In this document: positions 26,994-35,610 of the stretch, one piece after another
Numbering within the stretch: the first letter of the stretch is position 1
How the letters are laid out: each line of letters opens with the position of its first letter
Assembly: GCA_030695025.1 (NCBI GenBank)
Contig: JAUYTX010000026.1
Span: forward strand, 1 to 50,317
Source: Bacteroidales bacterium
GTDB lineage: Bacteria > Bacteroidota > Bacteroidia > Bacteroidales > UBA932
Length of the DNA stretch: 50,317 nt
Direction of reading: 5' to 3'
Notes under the pieces: generated by a model
Told to the model about the DNA's origin: nothing
Database searches by the model: none
What the model saw: the letters and a program-made list of their open reading frames with translations, nothing else
Program-made: the position numbers and the translations under genes

Positions 26994-27844
26994 TAGGGTA
27001 AAATTTTATCAAGTGAGAGGACAAGAATTCCCTCTGCGCCTATGGATTTTAACTTCTCAATTTTTGACCAGATATCTTTCTCCTCTACAACAACGTGCAT
27101 AGAACACCATCCCTTTTGTGCAAGTGGTAAAACTGTAGGACTTCTCATACCAGGAAGAATAACTATGGCATCTTCAATCTTCTCTTCAGGAAGGTTTAAA
27201 AGCATATACTTCATTCCGCGACTCCTTTCAACTGCTTCAAAACGGGCTATCAGCTGATTTACCTCTGCCCTCTTCTGCTGATCAAGGCTTCTGTTACTAA
27301 CCAATACAGCCTCTGAGAAGAAAACCTTTTCAACCTCTTTTAAACCATTGGTAATAAGGGTCCCTCCGGAACTTACAATAACAAATATTGCATCAGCCAT
27401 TCCGACAGAGGGAGCAACCTCAACAGAGCCGGCAATTTTATGAATCTCTGCTTTAATCCCCTTTTCAAGAAAATAGTTGGAAAGAATGGCCGGATATGAG
27501 GTAGCAACCCTTTTCCCGTTAAAATAGTCAAGGCCGCTGTACTCTGATGTCTTGGGTATTGCAAGTGATATTCTGCACTTGCTGAACCCCAGGTAGTGAG
27601 CAATATCAATGCTCAACCCCCTCTCCTCAACCTCATTTAGACCAACAATTCCAATATCGGCAACTCCCATTTCAACTGCTCCGGGTATGTCATCATCCCT
27701 TAGAAAAAGCACCTCCATGGGAAAATCCCCACATTTTGCCAGTAATTTTCTTTTGCCCTCTTCGATTAAGAGTCCTGATTCTGAGAGTAACTGCATACTC
27801 TCGTCGCTTAATCTTCCTTTTGCTTGTACCGCAATTCTTATCAT
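26993..27844 (-). CDS. hisG: ATP phosphoribosyltransferase (long form)
   Basis: A 283-residue first and committed enzyme of histidine synthesis, which joins ATP and PRPP. It has RIAVQAKGRLSDES at the N-terminus, DIGIVGLNEVEERG, the PRPP loop IVSSGGTLITNGL, and a C-terminal ACT-like domain (about 210-283) that mediates histidine feedback inhibition in the long form. No HisZ partner is needed. It is the first structural gene downstream of the attenuator at 27859-28006, so both enzyme activity and transcription appear to respond to histidine. Confidence 0.97.
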   Translation of the reverse strand: MIRIAVQAKGRLSDESMQLLSESGLLIEEGKRKLLAKCGDFPMEVLFLRDDDIPGAVEMGVADIGIVGLNEVEERGLSIDIAHYLGFSKCRISLAIPKTSEYSGLDYFNGKRVATSYPAILSNYFLEKGIKAEIHKIAGSVEVAPSVGMADAIFVIVSSGGTLITNGLKEVEKVFFSEAVLVSNRSLDQQKRAEVNQLIARFEAVERSRGMKYMLLNLPEEKIEDAIVILPGMRSPTVLPLAQKGWCSMHVVVEEKDIWSKIEKLKSIGAEGILVLSLDKILP

Positions 27845-27858
27845 AATAGATGTTTGTT

Positions 27859-27892
27859 AAAAAAAAGAGGGCTCACCTTTCGGTAAGCCCTC
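27859..27892 (-). terminator. Attenuator terminator of the histidine operon
   Basis: On the minus strand an 11-bp stem forms between GAGGGCTTACC (27892-27882) and GGTGAGCCCTC (27877-27867), with one G-U pair and a GAAA tetraloop, followed at once by eight T (27866-27859). It lies between the leader peptide and hisG. It is the strongest intrinsic terminator seen in the window and, placed before the first gene of the operon, must be regulated. Confidence 0.9.
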
Positions 27893-27916
27893 AAACTATA
27901 ATATATCTGATTTTGT

Positions 27917-28006
27917 TTATCTCATAGATACAAATAGCCATTCTTGCCTACCGTTTAACTGCAGGTGATGATGATGTAGTGAATGGATATTTGAAATAAT
28001 GTTCAT
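27917..28006 (-). CDS. hisL: Histidine operon leader peptide
   Basis: A 29-codon ORF with ATG at 28006 and TAA at 27919-27917. Codon 8 is His, and codons 11-14 are four consecutive His (CAT CAT CAT CAC, 27976-27965). A purine-rich AAAAAAGAGAG precedes the ATG. Just after the His run, GGTAGGC (27952-27946) can pair with GCTTACC in the 5' arm of the terminator (7 bp with one G-U), forming an antiterminator. It can also pair partly with CCTGC near the His codons. Low charged tRNA-His would stall the ribosome on the His run and favour antitermination. Too short for ordinary gene prediction. Confidence 0.88.
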   Translation of the reverse strand: MNIISNIHSLHHHHLQLNGRQEWLFVSMR

Positions 28007-28024
28007 CTCTCTTTTTTCAGGTTT

Positions 28025-28057
28025 CAAATGTAATGTAAATTTCTTTTTAATCACCAA
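28025..28057 (-). promoter_or_regulatory. Promoter of the histidine operon
   Basis: On the minus strand TACATTTG (28032-28025) matches the Bacteroidota -7 consensus, and a TTG at 28057-28055 lies 22 nt upstream, slightly more than the usual 19-21. Transcription would begin near 28018, about 12 nt before the leader-peptide ATG. The promoter begins only some 18 nt past the ccsA stop codon. Confidence 0.55.
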
Positions 28058-28074
28058 TTATTTTAAATAAATAT

Positions 28075-28851
28075 TTAGTAAACATGTATACTCCCTTGTG
28101 CAGCAGGGAGATAATTAACTCCTAGCCAGGTTATCATAAGCATTATAAATGCTAAGGGAAGTATCCACAGTATTATTCTGAGCGGATATTTTTGCGCCCT
28201 TGCATGAATATAGACTACATATACAGCTGCAGTGATAAATGCCCAGACCTCTTTTGGATCCCATGTCCAGTAATCTCCCCATGCCTCTTTAGCCCAAATA
28301 GCACCAAGCAACATTCCTGTCATTAAAAAACCAAGCCCTATGTAGATAAGATTATCAATTAGCGGCATAAGTCTTTCGCTTTTATTTTTTAACTCCCTGA
28401 TTGCAATAAACGATGCAATAGTTGCCGCACCAAACATGGCATAAGAGAGAATATAGACTGTTACATGGGGAACAAACCAGATACTTTGAAGTGCCGGCAT
28501 AAGGTTGGTAAAGTGTATTTCGGGCTTTAAAAGATTTACCATGATGAATACACCGGAAACAAGAACGCTGTACCCTGCCAACCATTTGTACCTCCAGCGT
28601 AACCAGGTTACAAAACCGACAAGAGTTATAAAAAAGGAGTACCAAAGCCTTGTCTCTCCCATTGTTCTGAGTGGTGGGTGTTTAAGATCACCCCACAAAA
28701 GGAGTATAAAGATTAAAAAAATTACCAGTCCGGCAGAAATAAGGATATTGCCGGTTAGAGAGGATTTTTTATTCATGTAAAGTGATGCCACTCCCAGAAT
28801 CCAAAGCAGCATAGAAGCTGCAGAAAACCATATAAAATTATCCCACATCAT
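28075..28851 (-). CDS. ccsA: Cytochrome c biogenesis protein CcsA (System II)
   Basis: A 258-residue membrane protein with about eight helices. It has the heme-handling WWD signature WGDYWTWDPKEVWAF (around residue 197) and conserved histidines in the flanking helices (HVTVYILSYAMFG; VYIHARAQ). With ResB/Ccs1 it carries heme across the inner membrane and attaches it to CxxCH motifs of periplasmic cytochromes c. It overlaps resB by 4 bp and belongs to the nrfHA operon, whose products carry nine c hemes in total. Confidence 0.88.
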   Translation of the reverse strand: MMWDNFIWFSAASMLLWILGVASLYMNKKSSLTGNILISAGLVIFLIFILLLWGDLKHPPLRTMGETRLWYSFFITLVGFVTWLRWRYKWLAGYSVLVSGVFIMVNLLKPEIHFTNLMPALQSIWFVPHVTVYILSYAMFGAATIASFIAIRELKNKSERLMPLIDNLIYIGLGFLMTGMLLGAIWAKEAWGDYWTWDPKEVWAFITAAVYVVYIHARAQKYPLRIILWILPLAFIMLMITWLGVNYLPAAQGSIHVY

Positions 28852-29978
28852 GATTTACCTCCCTTCCAGAATAGCGTTATAGCTCCAAAAATCATCATTA
28901 TCATACCAATGTAGGCAGGAATTATCCAAGGATCATAAACGAGTTCAAAAAGTGACCATACAGAATCTCTCCCCCTTGCGGAATCGTAAGAGTGCTGGTA
29001 AATTTTCCAACCTCCTATTGTCATTGGATGGTTTACCCTTACTACTCCGTTTTTAACTTTTCCGCTTTGGGTATAAACTTCAACCTTTGATCTGTACTCT
29101 TTGGGTTCAGGGAAGGTCATTGCTACACAGTAAGTACTGTCCAGACTGAGGGTTTTAAAGTGTTGAAAATAGTTGCCGCAACTCACCCAGCCCTCTGTGG
29201 GCACATCGGAATATTTATCCGTCACCCTCACAAAGGCTGCCGGGGCAAATCCTGGTTTATATAATACCGAATCGATAACTAAGTTCCATCTTTCAATGGT
29301 TGAAGCTGCATTCAAGATTGCCTCAAAATAGATTGGCCGCTTTTCAGGAAGGGCTATTCCGGTATTCCTTTCAATAATAGCAAGTTTGGGCGGATATTCA
29401 TCCATCTCAAAATCCTCCAGACTTATTGCAACCGGCAGCTCTACAGCCTCAGCACTCTCCTTACTTCCGCTCTTTTCAGCTCTCCATTCCACCTTACCCT
29501 CAAACACCCTCATAAAATATCTTGCCTTATCTGCAGAACCCGGGCCGGCAGAAAAAAGAAGAATCAGCAGACCAATATGATTCAACATAAAAGAGATATC
29601 TTTTCTGATTTTAAAAGTTCTGAGCCTCATTAGCACAGATGCTGTCAGGTTTATCAGCAGTGCCAAATAGATAAGGACAAATGGCCATGAGCTCTTTGCT
29701 GAGTTACCAGGAACCAGGCCCATGTAGAGCGCAATAATGGTAACAACGCTAATAAGGATTACAGAAAGGGACCCCGAAGCCAAATGCTTCGCAGCCCCTT
29801 TGAATAGAATCAGCAAAACCGGTATAGCTGTAACAAGAATAAGGTTTGCCGGAAAGGCAAGTATCTCTCTGTTAAAACCACCGGTTAATACCTGCAGAGC
29901 CACTCCTGCAACAGTAATGGCAGCTACAATAACGGCCTCTATAGCAATCTTTTGTTCTCTCTTGCCTTTGTCAGCCAT
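28848..29978 (-). CDS. resB: ResB/Ccs1-like cytochrome c biogenesis protein
   Basis: A 376-residue protein with about four membrane helices (roughly 12-35, 40-60, 72-90, 125-142), a periplasmic domain rich in beta strands (150-340), and a last helix near the C-terminus (WIIPAYIGMIMMIFGAITLF). The segments RVNHPMTIGGWKIYQHSYD and FELVYDPWIIPAYIG resemble the conserved ResB C-terminal region. It holds apocytochrome and heme for CcsA. Its start overlaps the 3' end of nrfA by 40 bp; the hydrophobic N-terminus supports this start, but a later one cannot be excluded. Confidence 0.82.
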   Translation of the reverse strand: MADKGKREQKIAIEAVIVAAITVAGVALQVLTGGFNREILAFPANLILVTAIPVLLILFKGAAKHLASGSLSVILISVVTIIALYMGLVPGNSAKSSWPFVLIYLALLINLTASVLMRLRTFKIRKDISFMLNHIGLLILLFSAGPGSADKARYFMRVFEGKVEWRAEKSGSKESAEAVELPVAISLEDFEMDEYPPKLAIIERNTGIALPEKRPIYFEAILNAASTIERWNLVIDSVLYKPGFAPAAFVRVTDKYSDVPTEGWVSCGNYFQHFKTLSLDSTYCVAMTFPEPKEYRSKVEVYTQSGKVKNGVVRVNHPMTIGGWKIYQHSYDSARGRDSVWSLFELVYDPWIIPAYIGMIMMIFGAITLFWKGGKS

Positions 29979-31429
29979 TCCGGTACCTTTTCTGCAATAA
30001 ATTTATCTTTGGCGCCCTTAAGTTTTGGCATATCAAGCCCTATGTACTTTTGAGCCTTCTCTTTTGTCGAGATATCAGGAACGGGGATCTCCTCTTTTAC
30101 ACCAAGTTGTGCAAGAACTTTGTTCACCTCAAGTTGTGCCTGATAGCTCTTATCCAAACTGTGAGAAAGTATTCTTTGTGTCTCAACCGGAGCATGGAAA
30201 GATGCTCCATGGGATGCAACTGCGAAATCCCATCTCCATTGTGCAGCCCTAAGCAGCTTAAGAACAGGCTCCATCTGTTTTTCGGTAGCACCTTTATCCC
30301 ATGCAAATTTTGCACCTACGTGTGCCTTCACAAGCTCCTCTTCAACCCTGTCTCTTGTCTCAAGAATTTTATCCTGATACTCATAAACATACTTTAAAAG
30401 GTTCTCTTTACTGTCTCTGTGGCATGTCTGGCAAGTACGGTCAATGTACATCAGGGGTGAAACCAGGTGGTGATCGCTGTATTTAATAGCTCCCTCTGAT
30501 TTATAAGGCATATGACAATCGGCACACGACAATCCTCTTTGAGCGTGAGGCCCCATCATGAAAAGCTCATAATCAGGGTGCTGAGCCTTAAGCATAGGTG
30601 CCTTACTAAGTGTATGAATCCAGTCTGTAAAGCCAACTTCGTCATAGTATTTTTCCATATTCTCAGCCGACATCCCTTTATCCCACGGGAATGTGAGGTA
30701 CTTGCCGTCTCCTTTAAAGTAATACTCCACATGGCACTGGGCACATGCTAGTGAACGACGCTCCTGAATTGTTGATTTGTGAATATCCTTGCCCATTCTG
30801 TCAAATGCTTCTGTGAGTGCAGGTCTTGATATGGCAATGTTCATGTTCTCCGGGTTGTGACAGTCTGCACAACCTATAGGATTAACTACCTCGTGTCCGA
30901 ATTCTGACCACTTTGACTTGTAAAAGTTCTCTATGCCAACCTCTGCCATTAATCTTGGAACATCGGGGCTTTTACATGCCCAGCAGGTTGCAGGTTGCAT
31001 ATTCTCTTCAATTGTCATTGGAGCTCCTGTTCTGAGGGTGTGGACTACATCTTCAACCGCATAAGCGTGACCTCTTGGTGCCGAATAGTCCCGCGAGAAT
31101 GCGTAGCCGGCCCAAAGCACAACCATATTTGGTCTCATCTCAAGAACGTCAACGAATTTATTTCCGTTGTGTTTACTCTCGAACTCCATCTCCTTTGTCT
31201 TAATCCAGGTTTCGAACTCACGAGGGTAGTTTTCGCCCCAGATTTCGCTTCTTGACTCTATACCTTTAATCTCAACCCTTTTATTGTTGAAAAGAGTTGC
31301 AATCTCTGCCCTTCTTTCTGTAACTGATGCTGCAAGCAGCCCCAGTAGAAACACGACCACTATTGTGCCGGCAAAGAGGGTCCACAAAAGTGCAACCCGG
31401 TGTTTTTCGAAGTATTGTTTAAGTTTCAT
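29939..31429 (-). CDS. nrfA: Ammonia-forming cytochrome c nitrite reductase
   Basis: A 496-residue pentaheme periplasmic enzyme that reduces nitrite to ammonium with six electrons. An N-terminal helix (about 13-33) acts as a signal or anchor. The catalytic heme site is CWACK (149-153), with the Lys ligand that defines NrfA. Four CxxCH sites follow: 187-191, 229-233, 302-306 and 333-337. Active-site neighbours VEYYFKG (234-240) and GPHAQRG (293-299) supply the catalytic Tyr and His. Electrons come from NrfH encoded just upstream. NrfA of other bacteria also reduces sulfite slowly, which is of interest given the DsrC module in this window. Confidence 0.96.
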   Translation of the reverse strand: MKLKQYFEKHRVALLWTLFAGTIVVVFLLGLLAASVTERRAEIATLFNNKRVEIKGIESRSEIWGENYPREFETWIKTKEMEFESKHNGNKFVDVLEMRPNMVVLWAGYAFSRDYSAPRGHAYAVEDVVHTLRTGAPMTIEENMQPATCWACKSPDVPRLMAEVGIENFYKSKWSEFGHEVVNPIGCADCHNPENMNIAISRPALTEAFDRMGKDIHKSTIQERRSLACAQCHVEYYFKGDGKYLTFPWDKGMSAENMEKYYDEVGFTDWIHTLSKAPMLKAQHPDYELFMMGPHAQRGLSCADCHMPYKSEGAIKYSDHHLVSPLMYIDRTCQTCHRDSKENLLKYVYEYQDKILETRDRVEEELVKAHVGAKFAWDKGATEKQMEPVLKLLRAAQWRWDFAVASHGASFHAPVETQRILSHSLDKSYQAQLEVNKVLAQLGVKEEIPVPDISTKEKAQKYIGLDMPKLKGAKDKFIAEKVPEWLTKARENKRLL

Positions 31430-31440
31430 AGAGGTAATTT

Positions 31441-32010
31441 TTATCTTTTCATCATTTTATTAAGCCACTGTGGTACAGGGGATGCAGGCAACGGAACAAT
31501 TGCATTGGGACTCATAGCCAGATTGGATATCCTCCCGTGGGGAACATCTCTGTGGCAATCCCAGCATGCACGTGCCTCGCCTCTCTCTACCTGGGCGTAC
31601 TTAACCATTCCGGTTTTGATAAACTCTGTATTGAGCTGAGTATGACATCTGATACAGTTCTCCATAATAGCTCCGTAACTCTCACTTCGCGGCCTTATCA
31701 CCTGAGGTTCCATCCTTAGGGTGAAAATGGCTGCGTGGTAAAGACCATCTTTTGCTTTAAATGCATAACCCCTTAAAAAATTGTCCTGAGGCACATGGCA
31801 ATCGTTACAGTTGGTCCATGGCTGATGCGAACTCTTTTGCCACGATTGGTAGTAAGGTGCCATTATGTGGCAATTTACGCAGGCAGAAGGGTCATCCGAA
31901 AGGTATGAAGCCATTCGGGAAACATATGCCAGATAAAATACGAGACCCACCGCTATCCCAAGCAGGATTACGGTAGGTACGATTAGTTGCCGGGGGAATA
32001 TTCTCTCCAT
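31441..32010 (-). CDS. nrfH: NrfH-type tetraheme menaquinol dehydrogenase
   Basis: A 189-residue NapC/NirT-family protein with one N-terminal membrane helix (about 9-31) and four CxxCH heme sites: CVNCH (44-48), CNDCH (68-72), CIRCH (119-123) and CWDCH (149-153). It oxidises menaquinol and passes electrons to NrfA. It is the first gene of nrfH-nrfA-resB-ccsA, 11 nt before nrfA. Confidence 0.95.
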   Translation of the reverse strand: MERIFPRQLIVPTVILLGIAVGLVFYLAYVSRMASYLSDDPSACVNCHIMAPYYQSWQKSSHQPWTNCNDCHVPQDNFLRGYAFKAKDGLYHAAIFTLRMEPQVIRPRSESYGAIMENCIRCHTQLNTEFIKTGMVKYAQVERGEARACWDCHRDVPHGRISNLAMSPNAIVPLPASPVPQWLNKMMKR

Positions 32011-32025
32011 AGGCTATTGATTATC

Positions 32026-32041
32026 TGTTATAACAAATATA
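32026..32041 (-). promoter_or_regulatory. nrfH promoter with overlapping palindrome
   Basis: The minus strand shows TATATTTG (32041-32034), an exact -7 match, 24 nt before the nrfH ATG. Overlapping its downstream edge is the perfect palindrome TGTTATAACA (32035-32026), placed where transcription should begin. Such a position suits a repressor or anaerobic/nitrosative-stress regulator site, but the regulator is unknown and the palindrome is short and AT-rich. Confidence 0.4.
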
Positions 32042-32051
32042 ACAAAATAAA

Positions 32052-34625
32052 TCAATAACCCATTCTGTAATCCAATTCAATAGCACTCAGCCCTTTTTCC
32101 ATCCATTCAGGCATAGGTTTACCCTTGAGATAATGGTCAAAGAACTGCATCATTCTTATCTGAAAATCAACCTTGTTCTTAAGCTTCTGCGGCCAATGCA
32201 CCTCACCGGTGTAGTTAAGCATCCATACAGGTTTTCTGAGTCTCTTAAGGGCAACAAAGTACTCTATACCCTGATACCATGGAACGTGGCCATCCTGATC
32301 ATTGTGCATAATGAGAATAGGGGTTGTAACCTTGTCCATCGTAAATATTGGAGAGTTCTCGATGTATCGTAAAGGCGATTCCCAAGGTGTTTTGCCGATT
32401 CTGCTCTGCTGATGCTCATACTGGAACGACCTGTTCAGGCCGGTACCCCATCTGATGCCTCCGTATGCACTAAACATATTCACAACAGGAGCGCCGGACT
32501 CAATTGCAGCAAAGAGATTAGTACGGGTAGCAAGGTATGCAACCTGATAACCTCCCCAACTGTGCCCCTGAGCCCCAATTCTTGCAGGATCTACAAATCC
32601 CATGTTAATTACTGCCGAAATACCCGGCATTATGCAGTTGTAGGCACTCTCACCCGGATAACCCTCTTTATAAACAATATCTGTATTAAGAACAATATAT
32701 CCATTGCTTGTATACATGTGATAATCAATTGTAGAACGGTGTGCTTCAGGAATTCTGTGAGAATGAAGAGCCGATGAGTTTTTATCGTAGAAATTGACAA
32801 TCATAGGGTACTTCTTGGAAGGGTCAAAATTTTCAGGTTTGTATAGAACCCCCTCCATTTTATGACCGTCAAGTGATATCCAGCTTATAAGCTGGGCATC
32901 TCCCCATATAAATTCACTCTGCTGTGGGTTGGCATTTGTAATTCTGACAGGTTTTTTAAATTTCGAATCACTTAGCCATATGTCGGGAAACTCCCTGAAT
33001 GTCTCTCTGGTAAAGATGAAAGTATCTGAATCTTTTGCTTTAGAAACATCTGATAACATAGCTTTACCCTCGTAAAGCAATACCGGCTCTTTACCCTTTT
33101 CGGGAACAAAGGAAAAATATGAGTTCTCTTTTGTTGTGTTGTCAAAGCCGGTTAGAATGATACTCTTTTTAAGATCTATCTCCTCTGAGTCATTAACCGA
33201 TGAATATCTGTATGTTATGTTTTTTACTTTACCGTTTAGTGTTAAATTGAGCGGAGCCTCTTTTGCAAGAGGGTCAACCCTCCAGATATCATATCTGTCG
33301 TAAACCAGAAAGTACTTGTCACCGGTACTCCAGCCTGCAGAAGAATAAGAGGATGGCCAGTCCGGCACATCATTCTCGTGATCATAAGCCTGAATGCTCT
33401 TTGGGCTGGTTATCTGTTTTACCTCCATCGTTTCGGGCGAAACAGCAAACCAGGCACTGTCGGGACCACTGTACCAGTAGATAAACTTCCCTCCCGGTGA
33501 TATTCTCGGTTGGCCCGTCGCCCCCTCTTTAAGCATAGAGGCTCGTTGCAAAACAGTATTCACAATATAGATATCTACCTTCGAACGACCCTCCCACATT
33601 CTTTCTATTGCATATCTGTTGTCCGAGATAGCAACTACAAAATCGGAATCTCCCTTATTTACCAGTCTTGTTTCTGTTATGTTTTCGTTGGAGATTTGAG
33701 ATGATTCGCCTGTTTTTGTGTTGTAAACATATAGGAAGCTTCTCTCAGAATCTCTCTTTTTGTCCACAACCTGCTGCGTAAACTGCTTGCCCTCATTCCA
33801 ATGCCAAATATGCACCTGAGGAAAATCCTCCTTTGATATTGTAGTATCTCTTTTTGGAGCTTCCGGAGCAATTCCGTAGTAAATTTTTGTTCCATCAGGT
33901 GAGATTACAACATCTCTTTTATCAGATACACCTTTTGCAACACTCTCGGCCTTTTGTCTATTGTCATATAGGAAGAGGTTCCCGGAAGCGATAAAAGCAG
34001 CCAAATCACCCTTGTCACTAATGTAGGTTTTAACACCCTTTGGTGCCTTTTTCATTACAGTATCGGGGTTGGATTGTCCCTGTTTGTGCAGGAGGATGTT
34101 ACCTTCTGAAACGTAAAGAATTCCCGTACCCTCTTTTGCGATTTTAAAATCATTTACCTTTCCAAGTGAGATTTTACTACCACCCTTAAGTGTCTCAATA
34201 ACCAAAGTTGAATCAGACAATCTGTAAATAACCTCAGAACTGTACCCTTTTGGAAGTGAAAACTCTTTAACTCCCTCTTTTTCGGCCCTAACCCCTGATT
34301 TTAGATTATAAACTATTAATGAGCTTTTTTTATCGCTTCCTCTTTTGAACAGCAGATATTCTGAGGATTTATCAAATGTCAGTGACGATGAAGAGTCTGC
34401 AGAGAGCAACTCTTTTCCCCTGTTATCATATAGCTTAACTGTAGTTGCTCCTTTCCAGGGTTCCAGCTTAACGGCTACAAATTTACCGTCCGGTGATATC
34501 TCCTTTTCGGTAATTCTGTTCCACTTAAGGACATCTTCAATTGTCATACTCTTTTTTGTTGTTTGAGAGACTGCTGTCAGGGCAGCTGTCAAAACAAGTA
34601 CAGATAAAACAACTCTTTTAATCAT
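32052..34625 (-). CDS. Secreted S9-family serine peptidase (prolyl oligopeptidase-like)
   Basis: An 857-residue protein with a signal peptide (MIKRVVLSVLVLTAALTAVSQ), a large N-terminal beta-propeller-like region (about 30-590) and a C-terminal alpha/beta-hydrolase domain. The nucleophile lies in GAQGHSWGGYQVAY, the Asp is likely in HNDQDGHVPW and the His in TGEVHWPQK, as in S9 dipeptidyl/acylaminoacyl peptidases. It probably cleaves oligopeptides in the periplasm. It is longer than typical DPP-IV-like enzymes and is cotranscribed after glutaminase with a 25-nt gap. Confidence 0.9.
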   Translation of the reverse strand: MIKRVVLSVLVLTAALTAVSQTTKKSMTIEDVLKWNRITEKEISPDGKFVAVKLEPWKGATTVKLYDNRGKELLSADSSSSLTFDKSSEYLLFKRGSDKKSSLIVYNLKSGVRAEKEGVKEFSLPKGYSSEVIYRLSDSTLVIETLKGGSKISLGKVNDFKIAKEGTGILYVSEGNILLHKQGQSNPDTVMKKAPKGVKTYISDKGDLAAFIASGNLFLYDNRQKAESVAKGVSDKRDVVISPDGTKIYYGIAPEAPKRDTTISKEDFPQVHIWHWNEGKQFTQQVVDKKRDSERSFLYVYNTKTGESSQISNENITETRLVNKGDSDFVVAISDNRYAIERMWEGRSKVDIYIVNTVLQRASMLKEGATGQPRISPGGKFIYWYSGPDSAWFAVSPETMEVKQITSPKSIQAYDHENDVPDWPSSYSSAGWSTGDKYFLVYDRYDIWRVDPLAKEAPLNLTLNGKVKNITYRYSSVNDSEEIDLKKSIILTGFDNTTKENSYFSFVPEKGKEPVLLYEGKAMLSDVSKAKDSDTFIFTRETFREFPDIWLSDSKFKKPVRITNANPQQSEFIWGDAQLISWISLDGHKMEGVLYKPENFDPSKKYPMIVNFYDKNSSALHSHRIPEAHRSTIDYHMYTSNGYIVLNTDIVYKEGYPGESAYNCIMPGISAVINMGFVDPARIGAQGHSWGGYQVAYLATRTNLFAAIESGAPVVNMFSAYGGIRWGTGLNRSFQYEHQQSRIGKTPWESPLRYIENSPIFTMDKVTTPILIMHNDQDGHVPWYQGIEYFVALKRLRKPVWMLNYTGEVHWPQKLKNKVDFQIRMMQFFDHYLKGKPMPEWMEKGLSAIELDYRMGY

Positions 34626-34650
34626 ATTAAATCTTGGTTAGTGTTAATCA

Positions 34651-35565
34651 TTAAAATACAGAAATGCCAATATCGGTTGTAAATTTCTCTAGAGTGGCAA
34701 TTCCTCTGTAAGAGTTGCCATTTTGATTTAGTTCTGGACTCCACACCGCGATAGATAGCTTTCCCGGAATTATTGCAACAACTCCTCCACCTACACCACT
34801 TTTACCGGGAAGGCCAACACGATATGCAAAGTCTCCTGATTCGTTGTAAAGCCCGCAGGTAAGTAAAAGTGCATTCATCCGCTTTGCGCTTCTGTGCCCG
34901 GTAACACGCCGTCCCGAAAGTGGGTTTACTCCCCCGTTTGCAAGAAAAAGAAAAGAGCGGGCAAGTTCGGCCGTATTCATACTTATGCTGCATTGATTGC
35001 AATAGATGTCAATTATTGTGTCAACATCATTTTTAATATTGCCAAAGCTTTTCATGAAATTTGCAAGGGCTATGTTGCGGTGAGAGTGCTCAAGCTCTGA
35101 CTGTGCAACCTCTTTGTCGTAGTAAATATCATCCTGCGAACTTATCTCTCTTACAAAATTCAAAATTGCCTGCTTTGGTTTTGGAAATACTTGAGTAATC
35201 ATGTCGGTAACTACGAGTGCCCCAGCGTTAATGAATGGATTTCTGGGAATACCTCTCTCCTGCTCAAGTTGGATAAGAGAGTTGAATGCAGTACCTGATG
35301 GCTCTCTCCCCACTCTCTCCCAGATTTTCTCCTCAAAATGGCTTATAGCCATGGCCAGAGAAAATACCTTGGAGATGCTTTGAATTGAAAATTTTGTTGT
35401 GGAATCGCCTATTGAAAACTCCCCGCCCTCAAGATCACATACCGATATTGCATATGAGTCGGGGTTTACTTTAGACAGCGCAGGAATATAATCTGCAACC
35501 TTTCCCTCTCCTCTGAAATTTTTAAGCTCTTTGTAAATGTTCTCAACAACCTCTTTATATAGCAT
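34651..35565 (-). CDS. glsA: Glutaminase (GlsA family)
   Basis: A 304-residue serine-dependent glutaminase that converts glutamine to glutamate and ammonia. The beta-lactamase-like SxxK is in SIQSISK; other family motifs are EPSGTAFNS, NPFINAGALVV and GKSGVGGGVVAI. The start at 35565 (MLYKEVVENIY) is chosen over an ATG seven codons upstream because it gives the usual length. It points to amino-acid use or acid tolerance. Confidence 0.95.
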   Translation of the reverse strand: MLYKEVVENIYKELKNFRGEGKVADYIPALSKVNPDSYAISVCDLEGGEFSIGDSTTKFSIQSISKVFSLAMAISHFEEKIWERVGREPSGTAFNSLIQLEQERGIPRNPFINAGALVVTDMITQVFPKPKQAILNFVREISSQDDIYYDKEVAQSELEHSHRNIALANFMKSFGNIKNDVDTIIDIYCNQCSISMNTAELARSFLFLANGGVNPLSGRRVTGHRSAKRMNALLLTCGLYNESGDFAYRVGLPGKSGVGGGVVAIIPGKLSIAVWSPELNQNGNSYRGIATLEKFTTDIGISVF

Positions 35566-35583
35566 ACAAAACAGTTTATTTAA

Positions 35584-35591
35584 CAAATATA
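35584..35591 (-). promoter_or_regulatory. Putative -7 element upstream of glsA
   Basis: The minus strand reads TATATTTG, an exact fit to TAnnTTTG, 18 nt before the glsA start. No clear -33 TTTG at correct spacing was found. The element sits in the 45-nt gap between trkA and glsA and would allow glsA-S9 peptidase expression apart from the potassium genes. Confidence 0.35.
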
Positions 35592-35610
35592 ACCAATTAT
35601 ACCGGCAGAA

